From Steinernema hermaphroditum (Eukaryota; Nematoda; Chromadorea; Rhabditida; Steinernematidae), in contig CM059622.1 in the NCBI GenBank assembly GCA_030435675.1, forward strand, positions 1,984,001 through 2,048,000: a stretch of DNA of 64,000 bases, written 5' to 3'. A model generated the notes under the pieces. The model saw only the letters and a list, made by a program, of their open reading frames with translations. It ran no database searches and was not told the origin of the DNA. Both the position numbers and the translations under genes were made by a program. This document shows positions 1-9,026 of this stretch, piece by piece. The first letter of the stretch is position 1; the number at the start of each line of letters is the position of its first letter.

Positions 1-330
1 AGCTTGCCACTGCGCTATCAGAGACATATCTGCAGCCGAAATCTTCGATCTGCGCGAAGGCGCCTCTCCGCTTCGGCGGATTCCTTCCAGCAACGTGGTT
101 TGCCAGATTGAGTCCGCCGGGTTCGGTCCTGCGAAAAACTTGAAGAACCATTTGAGCGCGCAAGCAGTTTGTTGCACCGACGCCACCGAGTTGGACCGGG
201 CGAATTGTTCAGCAAGATACGCCACCGGCTGTAACGTCCTGGCGGTGTTGGTGCCACACTTGAAACCTTCGCACGGCTCTCGTGTACGCTTGGATGGTCG
301 ATGTTGCTCGTGACGCTTGCAGCTTCGATT
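1..330 (-). pseudogene. Tyrosine recombinase fragment of a second PAT-like retrotransposon, cut by the window edge
   Basis: Translated on the minus strand, this stretch gives a polypeptide resembling the N-terminal part of the intact recombinase at 6830-7789. The alignment covers the helical core-binding region: a segment like ASRATSTIQAYTRAVRRF matches the start, and ALKWFFKFFAGPNPADS matches ALKWHLKFLPGHNPVES of the intact copy. The frame shifts near position 222-226, between the part ending HRQDVT and the part starting VAYLAEQF, so this copy is broken. The catalytic C-terminal half would lie left of the window. It sits left of the repeat at 455-633, the same order and strand as in the complete element. 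The assignment is by eye against the complete copy. Confidence 0.75.
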
Positions 331-454
331 CAGCTAACCTTGCTACTTCCGGAGATGTTCGTTCCCTAATGGAGAGTACAATGCGTCCAAACGGATCTAA
401 ACAGACGCACGCGTATTAATGGAACACACCTGGGTTCCGCTGGGCGGGCGGGTG

Positions 455-633
455 GACTCTTTACGACAAAAACAATTTGAGACTACTTTCATGAACTGTT
501 AAGCAAGATGAAGAAACTACCGACTAATTTCACCCTATACCCTTATCCTAAAAACCGAACCTATGAACTATCGTCTCAGCGCCTCGCGCTGAGACCGCGC
601 CAGTTCAAACGCCATTCTGCGCGGAAATCATCA
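455..633 (-). repeat. Internal split-repeat copy (B1) of the second PAT-like element
   Basis: This 179-bp segment is repeated at 1044-1222 with one obvious mismatch (ACCCTATA versus ACCTTATA). Like the repeat of the complete element it contains AGCAAGATGAAGAAAC and ends GGAAATCAT. The next bases, CATTTCCGCTTCGCC, resemble the start of the other repeat half (CATTTCCGCTCCGAAG at 8021), so this is probably the fused internal junction. Confidence 0.7.
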
Positions 634-851
634 TTTCCGCTTCGCCTGTCCAACAACAACTGGTTCTGGGTCTCCAGAAGCTGGTTCTGCATCTCCTGCA
701 TTCCAACCACCTTCTCTTCCAGCGTAGGCGCAGGGACGCCGTCTTCACTCATGCTTCACAAAGAGGGTTACCGACCTGCAATGGGTCAAAGTCAGTCGAG
801 TTGTCACAGGCGATCAACTGGTATAGCTTGCTTAAACAAGCAGCAAAGTCA

Positions 852-974
852 CGTAGCGTAAACACGCCCCCAATCTCAGTAGCGTAAACACGCAACCACC
901 TTACGTGCGTAAACACGCACCAACACCTAGTAGCGTAAACACGCAACAATCTTACTAGCGTGAACACGCAGCGA
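852..974 (+). repeat. Minisatellite, about five units built on GTAGCGTAAACACGC
   Basis: Units of about 25 bases share the core AGCGTAAACACGC with variable spacers; the last unit has GTGAACACG. The array lies between the two split repeats of the second PAT-like element, where gag and reverse transcriptase would be expected, and no coding remnant of either is recognisable there. Confidence 0.75.
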
Positions 975-1043
975 AATCTCGGCTTAGCTAACACCCAAAC
1001 CACACAATCCACACAAATCAATTCCTGGCAATGTTCCGAAATA

Positions 1044-1222
1044 GACTCTTTACGACAAAAACAATTTGAGACTACTTTCATGAACTGTTAAGCAAGATGA
1101 AGAAACTACCGACTAATTTCACCTTATACCCTTATCCTAAAAACCGAACCTATGAACTATCGTCTCAGCGCCTCGCGCTGAGACCGCGCCAGTTCAAACG
1201 CCATTCTGCGCGGAAATCATCA
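1044..1222 (-). repeat. Outer split-repeat copy (B2) of the second PAT-like element
   Basis: This is the direct repeat of 455-633. The sequence that follows (CAGTCTTCTTCTGG) no longer matches the element, so this is the 5' end of the element in coding orientation. With only 410 bp between the two copies, gag and reverse transcriptase have been lost; this is an internally deleted derivative. Confidence 0.7.
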
Positions 1223-1430
1223 GTCTTCTTCTGGCTTCGGCACATCAGAGAGAACGCGGCGATCCCATCAGTGTGTCCGGGCATCAGAGAAGCGAAGAGG
1301 CTGATCCCGGAAGTGGCGCCGACGGTGGAGCACAGCGAACTCATCTTCGGGTGGCGGCGCGGGCGTCAGAGTTGATGATCTCCTTCGTCGGCTTCAGCGG
1401 GCGGCACGGGCGAAGAGAGGGTCCGACATT
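1223..1430. repeat. Sequence related to the 515-bp insertion at 8512-9026
   Basis: Blocks such as GCTGATCCCGGAAGTGG, CGGTGGAGCACAGCGAAC, TCATCTTCGGG and GGCGGCGCGGG recur in the same order at about 8690-8830 with scattered differences. No coding function is evident. It is a second, unbounded copy of that repeat family. Confidence 0.5.
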
Positions 1431-2080
1431 TTCGCCACCAGTTATCCTCGGTGGATATGGTCCTGCACCGACTTGATCTTGGCACATCGAGAGAGTGAGA
1501 AATGTCACACATATCTAGAGTGGCGATGGAGAGCTTTTGAAAGTTGGTCATTCTGATCTCGAACGATTTCGAGGACGGCTTCTTCAGAATGGTGAGTCAG
1601 TTTTGTTTCAGAATTCCTAGTCATTCCTTGTGATTTAGTTATTCAACAAAAAAGATCAGTCATGACGCGACAAAAGAACATCGGAGCAAGTTCCCCTCCA
1701 AGTACAACAAACACAAACATCCATCCTCGAGCTCGAAATGCCAACACGCCAGGCCTGCGTGGGGAAGTCAAAAAGGGGAGGCGAGAGGCAACGTCGAGGC
1801 ATCAACGAGAGGCACCAGCGCAAAGACGCCACTGTCAAAAAAGAACCTCCCCTTCCCCCCAAAAAATGGACCTCTTTCGCGCAGCGTCATTCGCTTTTTA
1901 CCTCGGCGTGTTCACCGTCTCCGTAGGAGTGGTGCTTTTAACTGGCGAAACCCCAGGTTGGGGACAAGGCCCTGGGGACAATAATCTCGACTTCGGTCGG
2001 GATGATTTGCAACATAATAAATGAGCTTGGCGCTAGAAAGGAGAGGCGCGTGGTCCGCTACCACGCGCCGCCTCTTTCGA
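1430..2080 (+). repeat. Repeat unit coding a small two-helix membrane protein, copy a (damaged)
   Basis: The unit starts with a block (1430-1610) that ends in a splice-donor-like AGAATGGTGAGT and recurs inverted at 3645-3724 plus 4573-4680, and at 6361-6540. A leader (1640-1865) follows. At 1866 a protein starts MDLFRAASFAFYLGVF, continues through a hydrophobic stretch to TGETPGWG, then loses register with its relatives (GQGPGDNN instead of ALGT) and stops at 2024. A near-perfect hairpin, GAGGCGCGTGGT against ACCACGCGCC, lies at 2044-2076. Three related copies lie at 2090-2165, 3178-3576 and 5696-6145. I recognise no family; function unknown. Confidence 0.6.
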
Positions 2081-2087
2081 AATGATT

Positions 2088-2165
2088 GTCCCCAGGGCCC
2101 TACCTGGGGTTTCGCCGGTCACAAATACGACTCCTACGGAGCCGATGAACGCGCCTGGGTTCAGG
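2088..2165 (-). pseudogene. Inverted fragment of the two-helix membrane protein coding repeat
   Basis: On the minus strand this reads GAFIGSVGVVFVTGETPG followed by ALGTII, the same core as the coding copies. It lies head-on to copy a across the hairpin at 2044-2076, so the two form an imperfect palindrome centred near 2060. Neither copy is full length. Confidence 0.6.
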
Positions 2166-2174
2166 AATTCGGAC

Positions 2175-2325
2175 CCTCACCGTCCCCTTTTTCTGCTTTC
2201 AACCTTATCCTCATGTATCGTCACCTCTACTTGCAACCAGAATAAAGTACCGTACTATAAAACTACTATCACAACCGCTACACCACACAGAAGTACAGTA
2301 AACTCATCTCGAGGCCCTGGAAGAG
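2175..2325 (+). repeat. Inverted repeat arm paired with 2812-2965, with a third copy at 5548-5640
   Basis: The arm holds CTTTCAACCTTATCCTCATG, AAAGTACCGTA and CTACACCACACAGAAGTACAGTAA, which reappear reverse-complemented at 2812-2965. A diverged copy at 5548-5640 lies just downstream (in coding sense) of the two-helix protein of copy c, so this block is probably the 3' part of the same repeat unit. Between the arms, 2437-2510 resembles DNA at 11980-12040. Confidence 0.65.
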
Positions 2326-2436
2326 GAGGGGACAATGGTGGCTCGTCCGAATTTGGGTCTTGTTCGTTTTTATTTGTTCTACTTAACCACTCTCGAGAGA
2401 AAGTGAGAAGGAATCACTAAACACCCTCCAACCACC

Positions 2437-2649
2437 ATGGCCGTCCAAACCCCCTGCTTCAACAACACCGTCCTCGAGACTGGAAACGTCATCTTCGACG
2501 GCTGTCAAGCCGTCTACTGCGATCTGCATCGCTTTGTTCGATCGAGGGTGCTTCTGCCGAAGGTGGATCTGATTCGGAGTGAACCCTGCCGTCATCAAAA
2601 AGATCAGCGCTCAATTCGGAAGGATAACTTGAAATTAACCTCCACGTGA
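2437..2649 (+). pseudogene. Fragment related to the cysteine-rich ORF at 11993-12478
   Basis: The stretch ACTGGAAACGTCATCTTCG, then GGCTGT, AGCCGTCTACTGC and ATCTGC matches the start of the 11993 ORF with few changes, giving TGNVIFDGCQAVYC against TGNFILGSCRAVYC. A second block, AACAACACCGTC, occurs before it here but after it there. The match ends after about 75 bases and the reading frame then diverges, so this is a fragment rather than a gene. Confidence 0.4.
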
Positions 2650-3177
2650 AGACGAAGCGGCGACGACGCCGGGGACGAGACGCGGACAGGTACCTTATGA
2701 ACAAAGCATAAGTGTGCGCTTCCTGGCCGCCGAGAAATTGCCACTTCACTGGATGACGGCGAGGTTCATTTCAAATTATCGCCCCTGTTGCATCAGTTTT
2801 GGGGAGAGGGCCTCTTCTTTTCCAGGGTCCCGAGATGAGATTACTGTACTTCTGTGTGGTGTAGCGGTCGTGAGATATATTACGGTACTTTATTGTGGTG
2901 GCAAGTAAAATGACAATACATGAGGATAAGGTTGAAAGCAGAAAAGGGGACGCTGAGGGTCCGACTGGCGCTTCCAGAACCATGAGACGTCAATGGTGGT
3001 GGGCGAATCTCAATAAGTACAGTCATATCAATAAGGGTGGTGGAGAGTGAGTGGCGGCCCCAGGCGCATCCTGGCAGCGAGGAAGGTGCCGCCTTCATGA
3101 GAGACGGCGAGGATCATTCCGAATGACCCTCCTATAATAAGCGATAAAATATAAATTTTTATGCCGTTATGAACTCC

Positions 3178-3576
3178 TCACCGGTGGTGCAAAGCCAGCT
3201 GGTCCTCGCGCACCGGCTCCTTCCTGCCCACCAGGAAGGTGGCGACCTCATAGAGGGCAGCCAGGATCATCCCAAAGGATGACCCCATTATGAGGGACAG
3301 CGCCCAATTCGGGGCGCCGCCCTCATACAGCGCCATCCCCAAAGAGATGGCGAAACTTCCTACAAACGTGGCCAAGAAGGCCAACCTAACAACAATTTGC
3401 GTCTCCATTACGCAACTTGATAAGAATGCTCTTTTTTGGACATCGGCGTCTTTGCGCTGGTGCCTCTCGTTCGCACGTTTTCCCGCGTCTTTTCGAATGA
3501 CAATGAACGTAGGCCTGTAATGTTGGCATTTCAAGCCTGAGGATGGATTTTGGACTTGGAGGAGAACTTGTCTCAA
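3178..3576 (-). CDS. Small two-helix membrane protein, repeat copy b
   Basis: The minus-strand ORF is open for 132 codons. A conserved ATG at 3414 starts METQIVVRLAFLATFVGSF, giving 78 residues with two hydrophobic segments (about residues 7-25 and 37-57) separated by YEGGAPNWAL, then a charged tail starting GRKEPVR. Copies a and c share the pattern of hydrophobic stretch, SLG, a short loop containing G-x-P-x-W-A-L, and a second hydrophobic stretch followed by a basic tail. The in-frame extension upstream is basic and matches the leader of the other copies at the DNA level, so it may be untranslated. This is the copy with the longest undamaged frame. Its 5' part is split by the foldback element at 3725-4562. 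Function unknown; expression not shown. Confidence 0.45.
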   Translation of the reverse strand: MRQVLLQVQNPSSGLKCQHYRPTFIVIRKDAGKRANERHQRKDADVQKRAFLSSCVMETQIVVRLAFLATFVGSFAISLGMALYEGGAPNWALSLIMGSSFGMILAALYEVATFLVGRKEPVREDQLALHHR

Positions 3577-3724
3577 AGTTCTCTCGCGTCATAACTGATC
3601 TGAATCTCTAAATCACGAGAATGAGCAAAGGCCCATAAAAAAACTCACCATTCTGAAGAAGCCGTCCTCGAAATCATTTGAGATTAGAATGATCAACTTT
3701 CAGCAACTCTCAATCGCCATTCTC

Positions 3725-4562
3725 CGGAGCACTACACTTGGGCGCACGTTCACTTGGGCGCACGTTCACTTGGGCGCACGTTCATTTGGGCGCATATGTA
3801 TTTAAGGTTGCGGGCGAGCGAAGCGAGCCACGTATTCATCTTACGTGCAGCCTAGCATCCAGGTATGGCCTAGGCAAACCCCGGCTTGGCTTAGGCTCCG
3901 GCTTAGGACTATTCCTAGATATTTGAGGTTGCGGGCGAGCGAAGCGAGCCCCTTATTCATTTTTGTGCTTGGCCTAACATCCAGGCTTGGCTTAGGCAAA
4001 CCCCGGCTTGGCTTACAAGAGAACATCCCCAAGTGTCCGACGAGTTAGGAGCTGAGATGTGGCGCGGCTTGTAGACGGTCTTCTAACTAAGAAAACGCAC
4101 ATAATCTCATCGGCCATAAATCAGTCGAAAGGGGGTCAAAAAATGACAAAAACTGACATGAAAACCGTATATTCTGACGAGTCAGGGACATCGCACCAGG
4201 AGACCTTACAATTTTTGCAACTTCATTACCATCTTTATGGTAGCCCGACTGATTTATGGCCGATGAGATTATGTGCATTTTCTTAGTTAGAAGACCGTCT
4301 ACAAGCCGCGCCACATCTCAGCTCCTAACTCGTCGGGCACTTGGGGATGTTCCCTTGTTAGGCTCCGGCATAAGACTATGCCTATTGATTTTAAGCGAGC
4401 CCGAAGCCCAAATAAATGTGCGCCCAAGTGAACGTGCGCCCAAGTGAACGTGCGCCCAAACGTCCGCGCCCAAATGAACGTGCGCCCAAGTGAACGTGCG
4501 CCCAAGTGAACATGCGCCCAATTGAACGTGCGCCCAAGTGGTTGCGCCCAAGTGATAGGTAC
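3725..4562. mobile_element. Foldback element with 10-bp target duplication
   Basis: The element is bounded by CGCCATTCTC at 3715-3724 and again at 4563-4572, and the sequence across the break is continuous in the related copy at 6420-6445. Its ends carry a 16-bp tandem repeat (CTTGGGCGCACGTTCA), about four units on the left (3737-3797) and about nine inverted units on the right (4418-4556). Inside are inverted arms of about 118 bp (about 4009-4129 and 4246-4363) around a loop of about 116 bp. Nothing inside codes for a transposase. Long multi-part inverted repeats with a 9-10 bp duplication fit Mutator-like or foldback DNA transposons. Confidence 0.8.
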
Positions 4563-4731
4563 CGCCATTCTCGAAATGTGTGACATTTCTCACTCTTTCG
4601 ATGTGCCAAGGTCAAGTCGCTACAGGACCATATCCAGCGACGATAAGTGGCGGTGAAAATGTTAAGCCGGGTTGAAGTTGTGGTCTTAGAGGTCCGACTT
4701 CAGGCAAAAGGTTTCTTTACACAGTGCGTAT

Positions 4732-5476
4732 CAGGGATGTGCGGAATTCCGTTTCCGTTTCCGCAAAACGGAAATTTCCGCGTTTTTTCGGTGATTTCCG
4801 TTTCCGTTTCCGTTTCCGTTTCCGTTTTGCTCGACCGAAAAATTCCGTTTCCGTTTCCGTTTGGAAGGCCAAAACGCGGAAATCTCAAACGGAAATTCTA
4901 CTCGCGCAATGGTTTTCAGAAGATTGCTCGATGTCTTTCATTCTGAGATGGATTCAGTTAGATCGAGTGATGTACCAAAGATGAACACTTATGTATGCAA
5001 AAACGTAACACGACTTGTCATTTTTTGAGCAGGCGTGCATTCCAGAGCGTACTAAGAAAGATTAGAAAATTTTATAGCCACTACCGTCATACATGCCTTC
5101 ACTTTTGTCCACATTTTGGGAGGTCACGAAGAATTGTGACCGAATCAAAATAACGCAAACAGTTTAGCAAAATTTACGTAAAATTTACTAGTTTATATTC
5201 TGAGTTGAGCGCTCATTTCGGAAGTTCTAGTGAGAGTGAGAATGAGAGAAAAATTCAACACACAGGTTCAAAAACTAGATGTAAAATGTCGAGATATTTT
5301 ACGCCCTAAAACGCGAAAACTAATAAAAATGTGGACAGAAAAATTTCCGTTTCCGTTCCCGCAAAACGGAAATTTCCGCGTTTTTTTGCCGATTTCCGTT
5401 TCCGTTTCCGTTTGGACGGACCCCAAATTTCCGTTTCCGTTTCCGTTTTGCAAAATTTTATTTCCGCACATCCCTG
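4732..5476. mobile_element. hAT-type non-autonomous element with (TTTCCG)n terminal arrays
   Basis: The ends are CAGGGATGTGCGGAA on the left and TTTCCGCACATCCCTG on the right, flanked on both sides by GTGCGTAT (4724-4731 and 5477-5484). An 8-bp duplication with CAGGG-like ends is the hAT signature. Just inside each end lie runs of TTTCCG with internal inverted versions (CGGAAA): about 4739-4890 on the left and 5341-5465 on the right. The central 450 bp shows no transposase similarity. It sits inside the 5' part of membrane-protein repeat copy b. Confidence 0.88.
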
Positions 5477-5695
5477 GTGCGTATCATAATTATAGGCTCA
5501 CTTTGTTCGATGGCCAGTTTTTATTATCCCCCTGTTGCACCTAGCGAGGGGGCCTCTTCTTTTCCAGGGCACCGAAATGAGCTTATTGCACTTTTGTGTG
5601 GTGTAGCGGTAGTGAAATATATATTACGGTACTTTATTTGATCGCCACTCTCAATGAGATGGTGAAAGAAGCAATAAAAAAGGCCAGCTTGACAG

Positions 5696-6145
5696 TCAAT
5701 TGGTACAATATAAGCGAATGAGAAGGATGAGGCGGCGCGGCTCGTGGTCCGTTACCACGCGCCGCCTCTCATCTCTCTTGGCGAAGTAGAACACGCCATT
5801 GTCGTGCATCAAGTTGCACACCATCCCGATCGACGTCGAGATGGCGGTACCGAGGGCCCAACCTGGGGCCTCCCCAGTGATTATCATCACTCCCAATGAG
5901 GAGGCAAATGCCCCCACATAAAAGAAAAAGGACGCGGCGCGAAATTTAGCCTCCATCTCTATTGCCCAAAAAGGAACTAGAAGTTCTTTCTTTCTTTTTT
6001 TTCTTTCGTTCAAGAAGTTATCAGTACCACCCCCAAGGAGAAAATGAACGCGCCCAGGTAGAACGCGAATGAAGCGGCGCGAAATTGGAGTTCCATTTTG
6101 TTTTTTTGGGGGGAAGGAGAAGTTCTTTTTTTGTGACAGCGGCAT
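5696..6145 (-). CDS. Small two-helix membrane protein, repeat copy c
   Basis: A conserved ATG at 5959 starts MEAKFRAASFFFYVGAF and runs to a stop at 5696, giving 87 residues. Two hydrophobic stretches (about residues 7-27 and 33-49) flank ITGEAPGWALG, and the tail is basic (RDERRR). A second start-like segment, MELQFRAASFAFYLGAF, lies just upstream on the minus strand at 6095-6010, so the 5' half appears tandemly duplicated. A hairpin (GCGCGGCTCGTGGT against ACCACGCGCC) covers 5734-5766 inside the tail region, as in copy a. Downstream in coding sense is the block shared with 2175-2325. Family unknown; membrane location is inferred only from hydrophobicity. Confidence 0.45.
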   Translation of the reverse strand: MPLSQKKNFSFPPKKQNGTPISRRFIRVLPGRVHFLLGGGTDNFLNERKKRKKELLVPFWAIEMEAKFRAASFFFYVGAFASSLGVMIITGEAPGWALGTAISTSIGMVCNLMHDNGVFYFAKRDERRRVVTDHEPRRLILLIRLYCTN

Positions 6146-6360
6146 CTTTTCACTCGTGCCTCTCGCTTACACGGTTTCCCGCGTCTTTTCGGTGAACGTG
6201 AAATGACGGTGAACACAGGCCTGGAATGTTGCCATTTCGAGGTCGAGGGTGGATGTTTGTATTTGGAGGGGAACTTGTTCTGATGTTCTTTTGACTGATC
6301 GTTTGTTGATCTAAATCAGTGAATCACAAGGAATTACTAGGAACTCTGAAACAAAACGGA

Positions 6361-6545
6361 CTCACCATTCTGAAGAAACCGTCCTCGAAATCGTTCGAGA
6401 TTGGAATGACCAACTTTCAGAAGCTCTCAATCGCCACTCTCGAAATGTGTGACATTTCTCACTCTCTTGATGTGCCAAGGTCACGTCGCTGCAGGAGCAT
6501 ATCCACAGATGATAAGTGGCGTCGAAAATGTCAAATCTAGTTAAA
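6361..6545 (-). repeat. 5' block of the membrane-protein repeat unit, copy c
   Basis: On the minus strand this block runs toward CTTCAGAATG followed by GTGAGT, a good splice donor kept in all three units (1606, 3646 and 6362). The same block is inverted at 1430-1607 and continues at 3645-3724 plus 4573-4700. The complete PAT element starts 38 bp to the right of this block. Confidence 0.6.
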
Positions 6546-6582
6546 GTTGTGGTCTTAGAGGCCCGACTCCATGCAAAACGTT

Positions 6583-6722
6583 TTTCCGCTCCGAAGCGCT
6601 TCGCACTTCTACGCGAAAAAGTACATTTCGTCTTCGCGTAGAAGACCACTAAACCTCCCCTCCTATCCCATAAACACCAAAGATACGCCTCTTGTAACAG
6701 TAGGGATGCTTTATGCAGCTCA
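6583..6722 (-). repeat. PAT element 3' split repeat (A1)
   Basis: This 140-bp segment matches 8023-8162 with one mismatch (CCTATCCC versus CCTACCCC). It contains a near-palindrome, TACGCGAAAAAGTACATTTCGTCTTCGCGTA, described here by its two arms TACGCGAA and TTCGCGTA. Confidence 0.88.
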
Positions 6723-6829
6723 CTCGGTAAATTAACAATGATACGGTAAACAGCGGAACAACGGTAACACGTATCAACAGAACAAAGAACAACGCACAAA
6801 GCGGGTAACACTCGTGTACAACATAAATA

Positions 6830-7789
6830 CTAGAGGAAATCGAAGGAGGCGGACGCGGTAGGCACAGTTGTGGCCGAGACTTCGACGTAGGCATCCAAGG
6901 TGGCTTGACGTTTCCATCCGCCAAACCTCATCACTTCATCAATTGGCGCGCCGTTGGCAATTGCAGCTGTCGCAGATCCGCCACGGAATCCATGTAGAGT
7001 CAGGTCCTTTCGGAATCCAAGCACATTTGCGAGTCGGGCTAGTTCTTTCCTCGCTGCATCGTAGGAGAAAGCGGCCTTTGGATTCTTGAGGTTCGGGAAG
7101 ACGAACTTTGATGCTGGAGCCACGCGCAGCCAGTCCTGCAGAATCTCCACCGCACAGAATGAGGATGATGACTTCTGAATTGGCGTAATGCGGGGTGGTC
7201 CTTCCTTGCGAGTCTTGTCCTTCACAACGCGGATAGTCACTTCTGAAGTCGAGAAGACGGGGTCCTTCCTCAAGAGGCGCAGGCCTTCGGATGGGCGGAG
7301 GCACCCTGCGAACAAGAGGCACAAATAGGCTATCATACGGCGATCCTTGACGACGGTCGATTTCCATCCTGCAATTAGACGGATTTCGGCCTCGGTTACC
7401 TTCTGGCGGTGTTGGACAGGCGGAGCTTGACGCCGGAGACCCTCCAGGAACGCACGGATCCAGACAGACTCTACTGGGTTGTGGCCAGGCAAAAACTTAA
7501 GGTGCCACTTGAGGGCGGCGGCGACCGATTGAACCACGGATGTGGAGGATGTAGAGCAGAATAACTGGCCAAGAAATGCTAAGATTTCTTCCGTAGTCGG
7601 AGCAGTACTTCCGTGTTGTCTCCAGCTGTAGAACTTGTTGATCGACGCTTCATAACGAGCCAGAGTCGATTGTTCACGGGAGGCCCGGATAGTGGCGATG
7701 AGACGATCGGCTACACTTGATTGAATAAAGGAGCACAAAGCGGGTTTGATGTTGGCGAACGGATCTAAATAACCAAACATAGAGCACAC
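6830..7789 (-). CDS. Tyrosine recombinase of the PAT element
   Basis: This 319-residue single-exon ORF is a phage-integrase-fold recombinase that would insert the circular DNA copy of the element into the genome. The N-terminal third (about residues 30-120) is the helical core-binding domain. The catalytic set is visible: Arg in GCLRPSEG near residue 169, a probable Lys in KDKTRKEG, His and Arg in LHGFRGG near residue 276, Trp in FGGWKR near residue 300 and the nucleophile Tyr in LDAYV near residue 307. It starts about 40 bp downstream, in coding sense, of the internal repeat block, the usual position in PAT elements. No frameshift or stop is seen, so it may still be active. The broken copy at 1-330 belongs to a related family. 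Confidence 0.9.
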   Translation of the reverse strand: MCSMFGYLDPFANIKPALCSFIQSSVADRLIATIRASREQSTLARYEASINKFYSWRQHGSTAPTTEEILAFLGQLFCSTSSTSVVQSVAAALKWHLKFLPGHNPVESVWIRAFLEGLRRQAPPVQHRQKVTEAEIRLIAGWKSTVVKDRRMIAYLCLLFAGCLRPSEGLRLLRKDPVFSTSEVTIRVVKDKTRKEGPPRITPIQKSSSSFCAVEILQDWLRVAPASKFVFPNLKNPKAAFSYDAARKELARLANVLGFRKDLTLHGFRGGSATAAIANGAPIDEVMRFGGWKRQATLDAYVEVSATTVPTASASFDFL

Positions 7790-7828
7790 ACATAGCGTGA
7801 AAACCTGAGGGCGGGTTATGGGAGGGCT

Positions 7829-8162
7829 ATCAGTCTCAGCTTAAACAAAGAATTTCCAAAATATTCAAATTATTTGCGGGTGAACTGAAAGCAAGATGAA
7901 GAAACGCCGTTCGATTTCTCATCTGCGTATCGATCCCAAATCGAACCTACGACACCTGCTACTCAGCGAAACTTCGTTTCGAGGCCCGCAGTGGTCTCAA
8001 ACACGCTACGACGAAATAGTCATTTCCGCTCCGAAGCGCTTCGCACTTCTACGCGAAAAAGTACATTTCGTCTTCGCGTAGAAGACCACTAAACCTCCCC
8101 TCCTACCCCATAAACACCAAAGATACGCCTCTTGTAACAGTAGGGATGCTTTATGCAGCTCA
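7829..8162 (-). repeat. PAT element internal fused repeat (B1 plus A2)
   Basis: Positions 7829-8025 repeat 11641-11837, and 8023-8162 repeat 6583-6722. The shared bases at the junction are CATTT/TTTCC, which also mark both outer ends. Fusion of the two outer repeats inside the element defines the split-direct-repeat structure. Confidence 0.9.
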
Positions 8163-8511
8163 AGAGGCAAGAAGGACTAAAGCGCGGGTCAATCAATAGA
8201 AAATAAAAGTCAAATGGGGATATCGACCCATTGAAGACTGACTGCTCATAAGTCGACGGAGTGAAGAGCATCGACCCCTTCTCCACACAAATATAGTCTT
8301 TAACAAACCATGCCCACGCAGATCCAATCCAGAGAGAGGGGAAGAACATATGGGAGGGCCACCACGGCACTCCTAAGATACCTCTCCCTTTACATCTAAG
8401 CAAATGAACCACGGTTAGTGGGATGAGATTCGGAGGGGGGACCGCCCAAACAAACTCGGTGCCCCAGGCTGACGCAAAGGCATTCACTCCCTCAGAACCA
8501 ATGTCCGGGTA
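8089..8511 (-). CDS. C-terminal part of PAT pol (after RNase H), separated by an insertion
   Basis: The frame carries the segment usually found after RNase H in DIRS-class pol: an acidic-glycine start, then AFASAWG, PPPNLIPL, a short basic stretch and PWWPSHMFFP. It continues the main pol ORF, which breaks off at the same duplicated bases (GTCCGGGTA at 8503-8511 and 9027-9035). It ends inside the A2 repeat at 8089. No independent promoter or start is evident, so it is unlikely to be expressed alone. Confidence 0.75.
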   Translation of the reverse strand, partial: YPDIGSEGVNAFASAWGTEFVWAVPPPNLIPLTVVHLLRCKGRGILGVPWWPSHMFFPSLWIGSAWAWFVKDYICVEKGSMLFTPSTYEQSVFNGSISPFDFYFLLIDPRFSPSCLLSCIKHPYCYKRRIFGVYGVGGEV

Positions 8512-9026
8512 CACGATTTATCTTACACGATTTATCTTCCCGAATCAACGGCTTACGCCGTGCAGGACGTCTCATATATACACAAAGAAGAACATAGTCA
8601 CACCATGGTCGCTGATGTTCTTCTGATTTCGGTGGAGTAGACGAATCCGAATAGAATGCAGCGTTCCCATTAGTTTGCGCGGGTATCGAAGTCGTGAAGA
8701 GCTGATTCCGGAAGTGGAATAGCGGTGGAGCAGAGCCAACGGAGCGGAGAGTCATCTTCGGTTCGGCTGGCGGCGTGGACTTCGGAGTTGCAACGCTTCT
8801 TCGGCTTCTCTGGCGGCGCGGGTAGAGTCGGGCGGTCGTGACGGGCTTTTTGGCGAGACGGTGGAACTACGGCTCCCTGGTGTTCCAGGTCTTCTGGGAG
8901 CCGGGGCGATCATTGCGCCAACAACGACGGCCGAGAACGACCGCTCACTTAACTCATTCGGCTCAGACAGCCTCAGAGAGAGAGCGAGTGGACGACCCGA
9001 CCGATCGCTGGGGGCACAAATGAAAG
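8512..9026. mobile_element. 515-bp insertion in pol with 9-bp target duplication
   Basis: GTCCGGGTA flanks the segment on both sides (8503-8511 and 9027-9035), and removing one copy with the insert would rejoin the two pol segments in frame. The ends (CACGATTTATC and CAAATGAAAG) are not obvious inverted repeats. The left end has a short direct repeat, CACGATTTATCTT, nearly twice. Part of the interior (about 8690-8830) is related to 1265-1400. No protein is recognised. Class unknown. Confidence 0.8.

Noticed and set aside
640..752. Minus-strand coiled-coil gag fragment (LEEKVVGMQEMQNQLLE)
   Set aside because: The composition is suggestive, but it would read into the internal repeat in the wrong direction for gag in this element, so I did not call it.
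4739..5465. CRISPR-like or centromeric hexamer repeat
   Set aside because: The TTTCCG runs are bounded by inverted ends and an 8-bp duplication, so they belong to a transposon; there are no unique spacers.
6830..7789. Bacterial or phage integrase acquired by transfer
   Set aside because: Its position between split direct repeats next to gag and pol shows it is part of a PAT retrotransposon.
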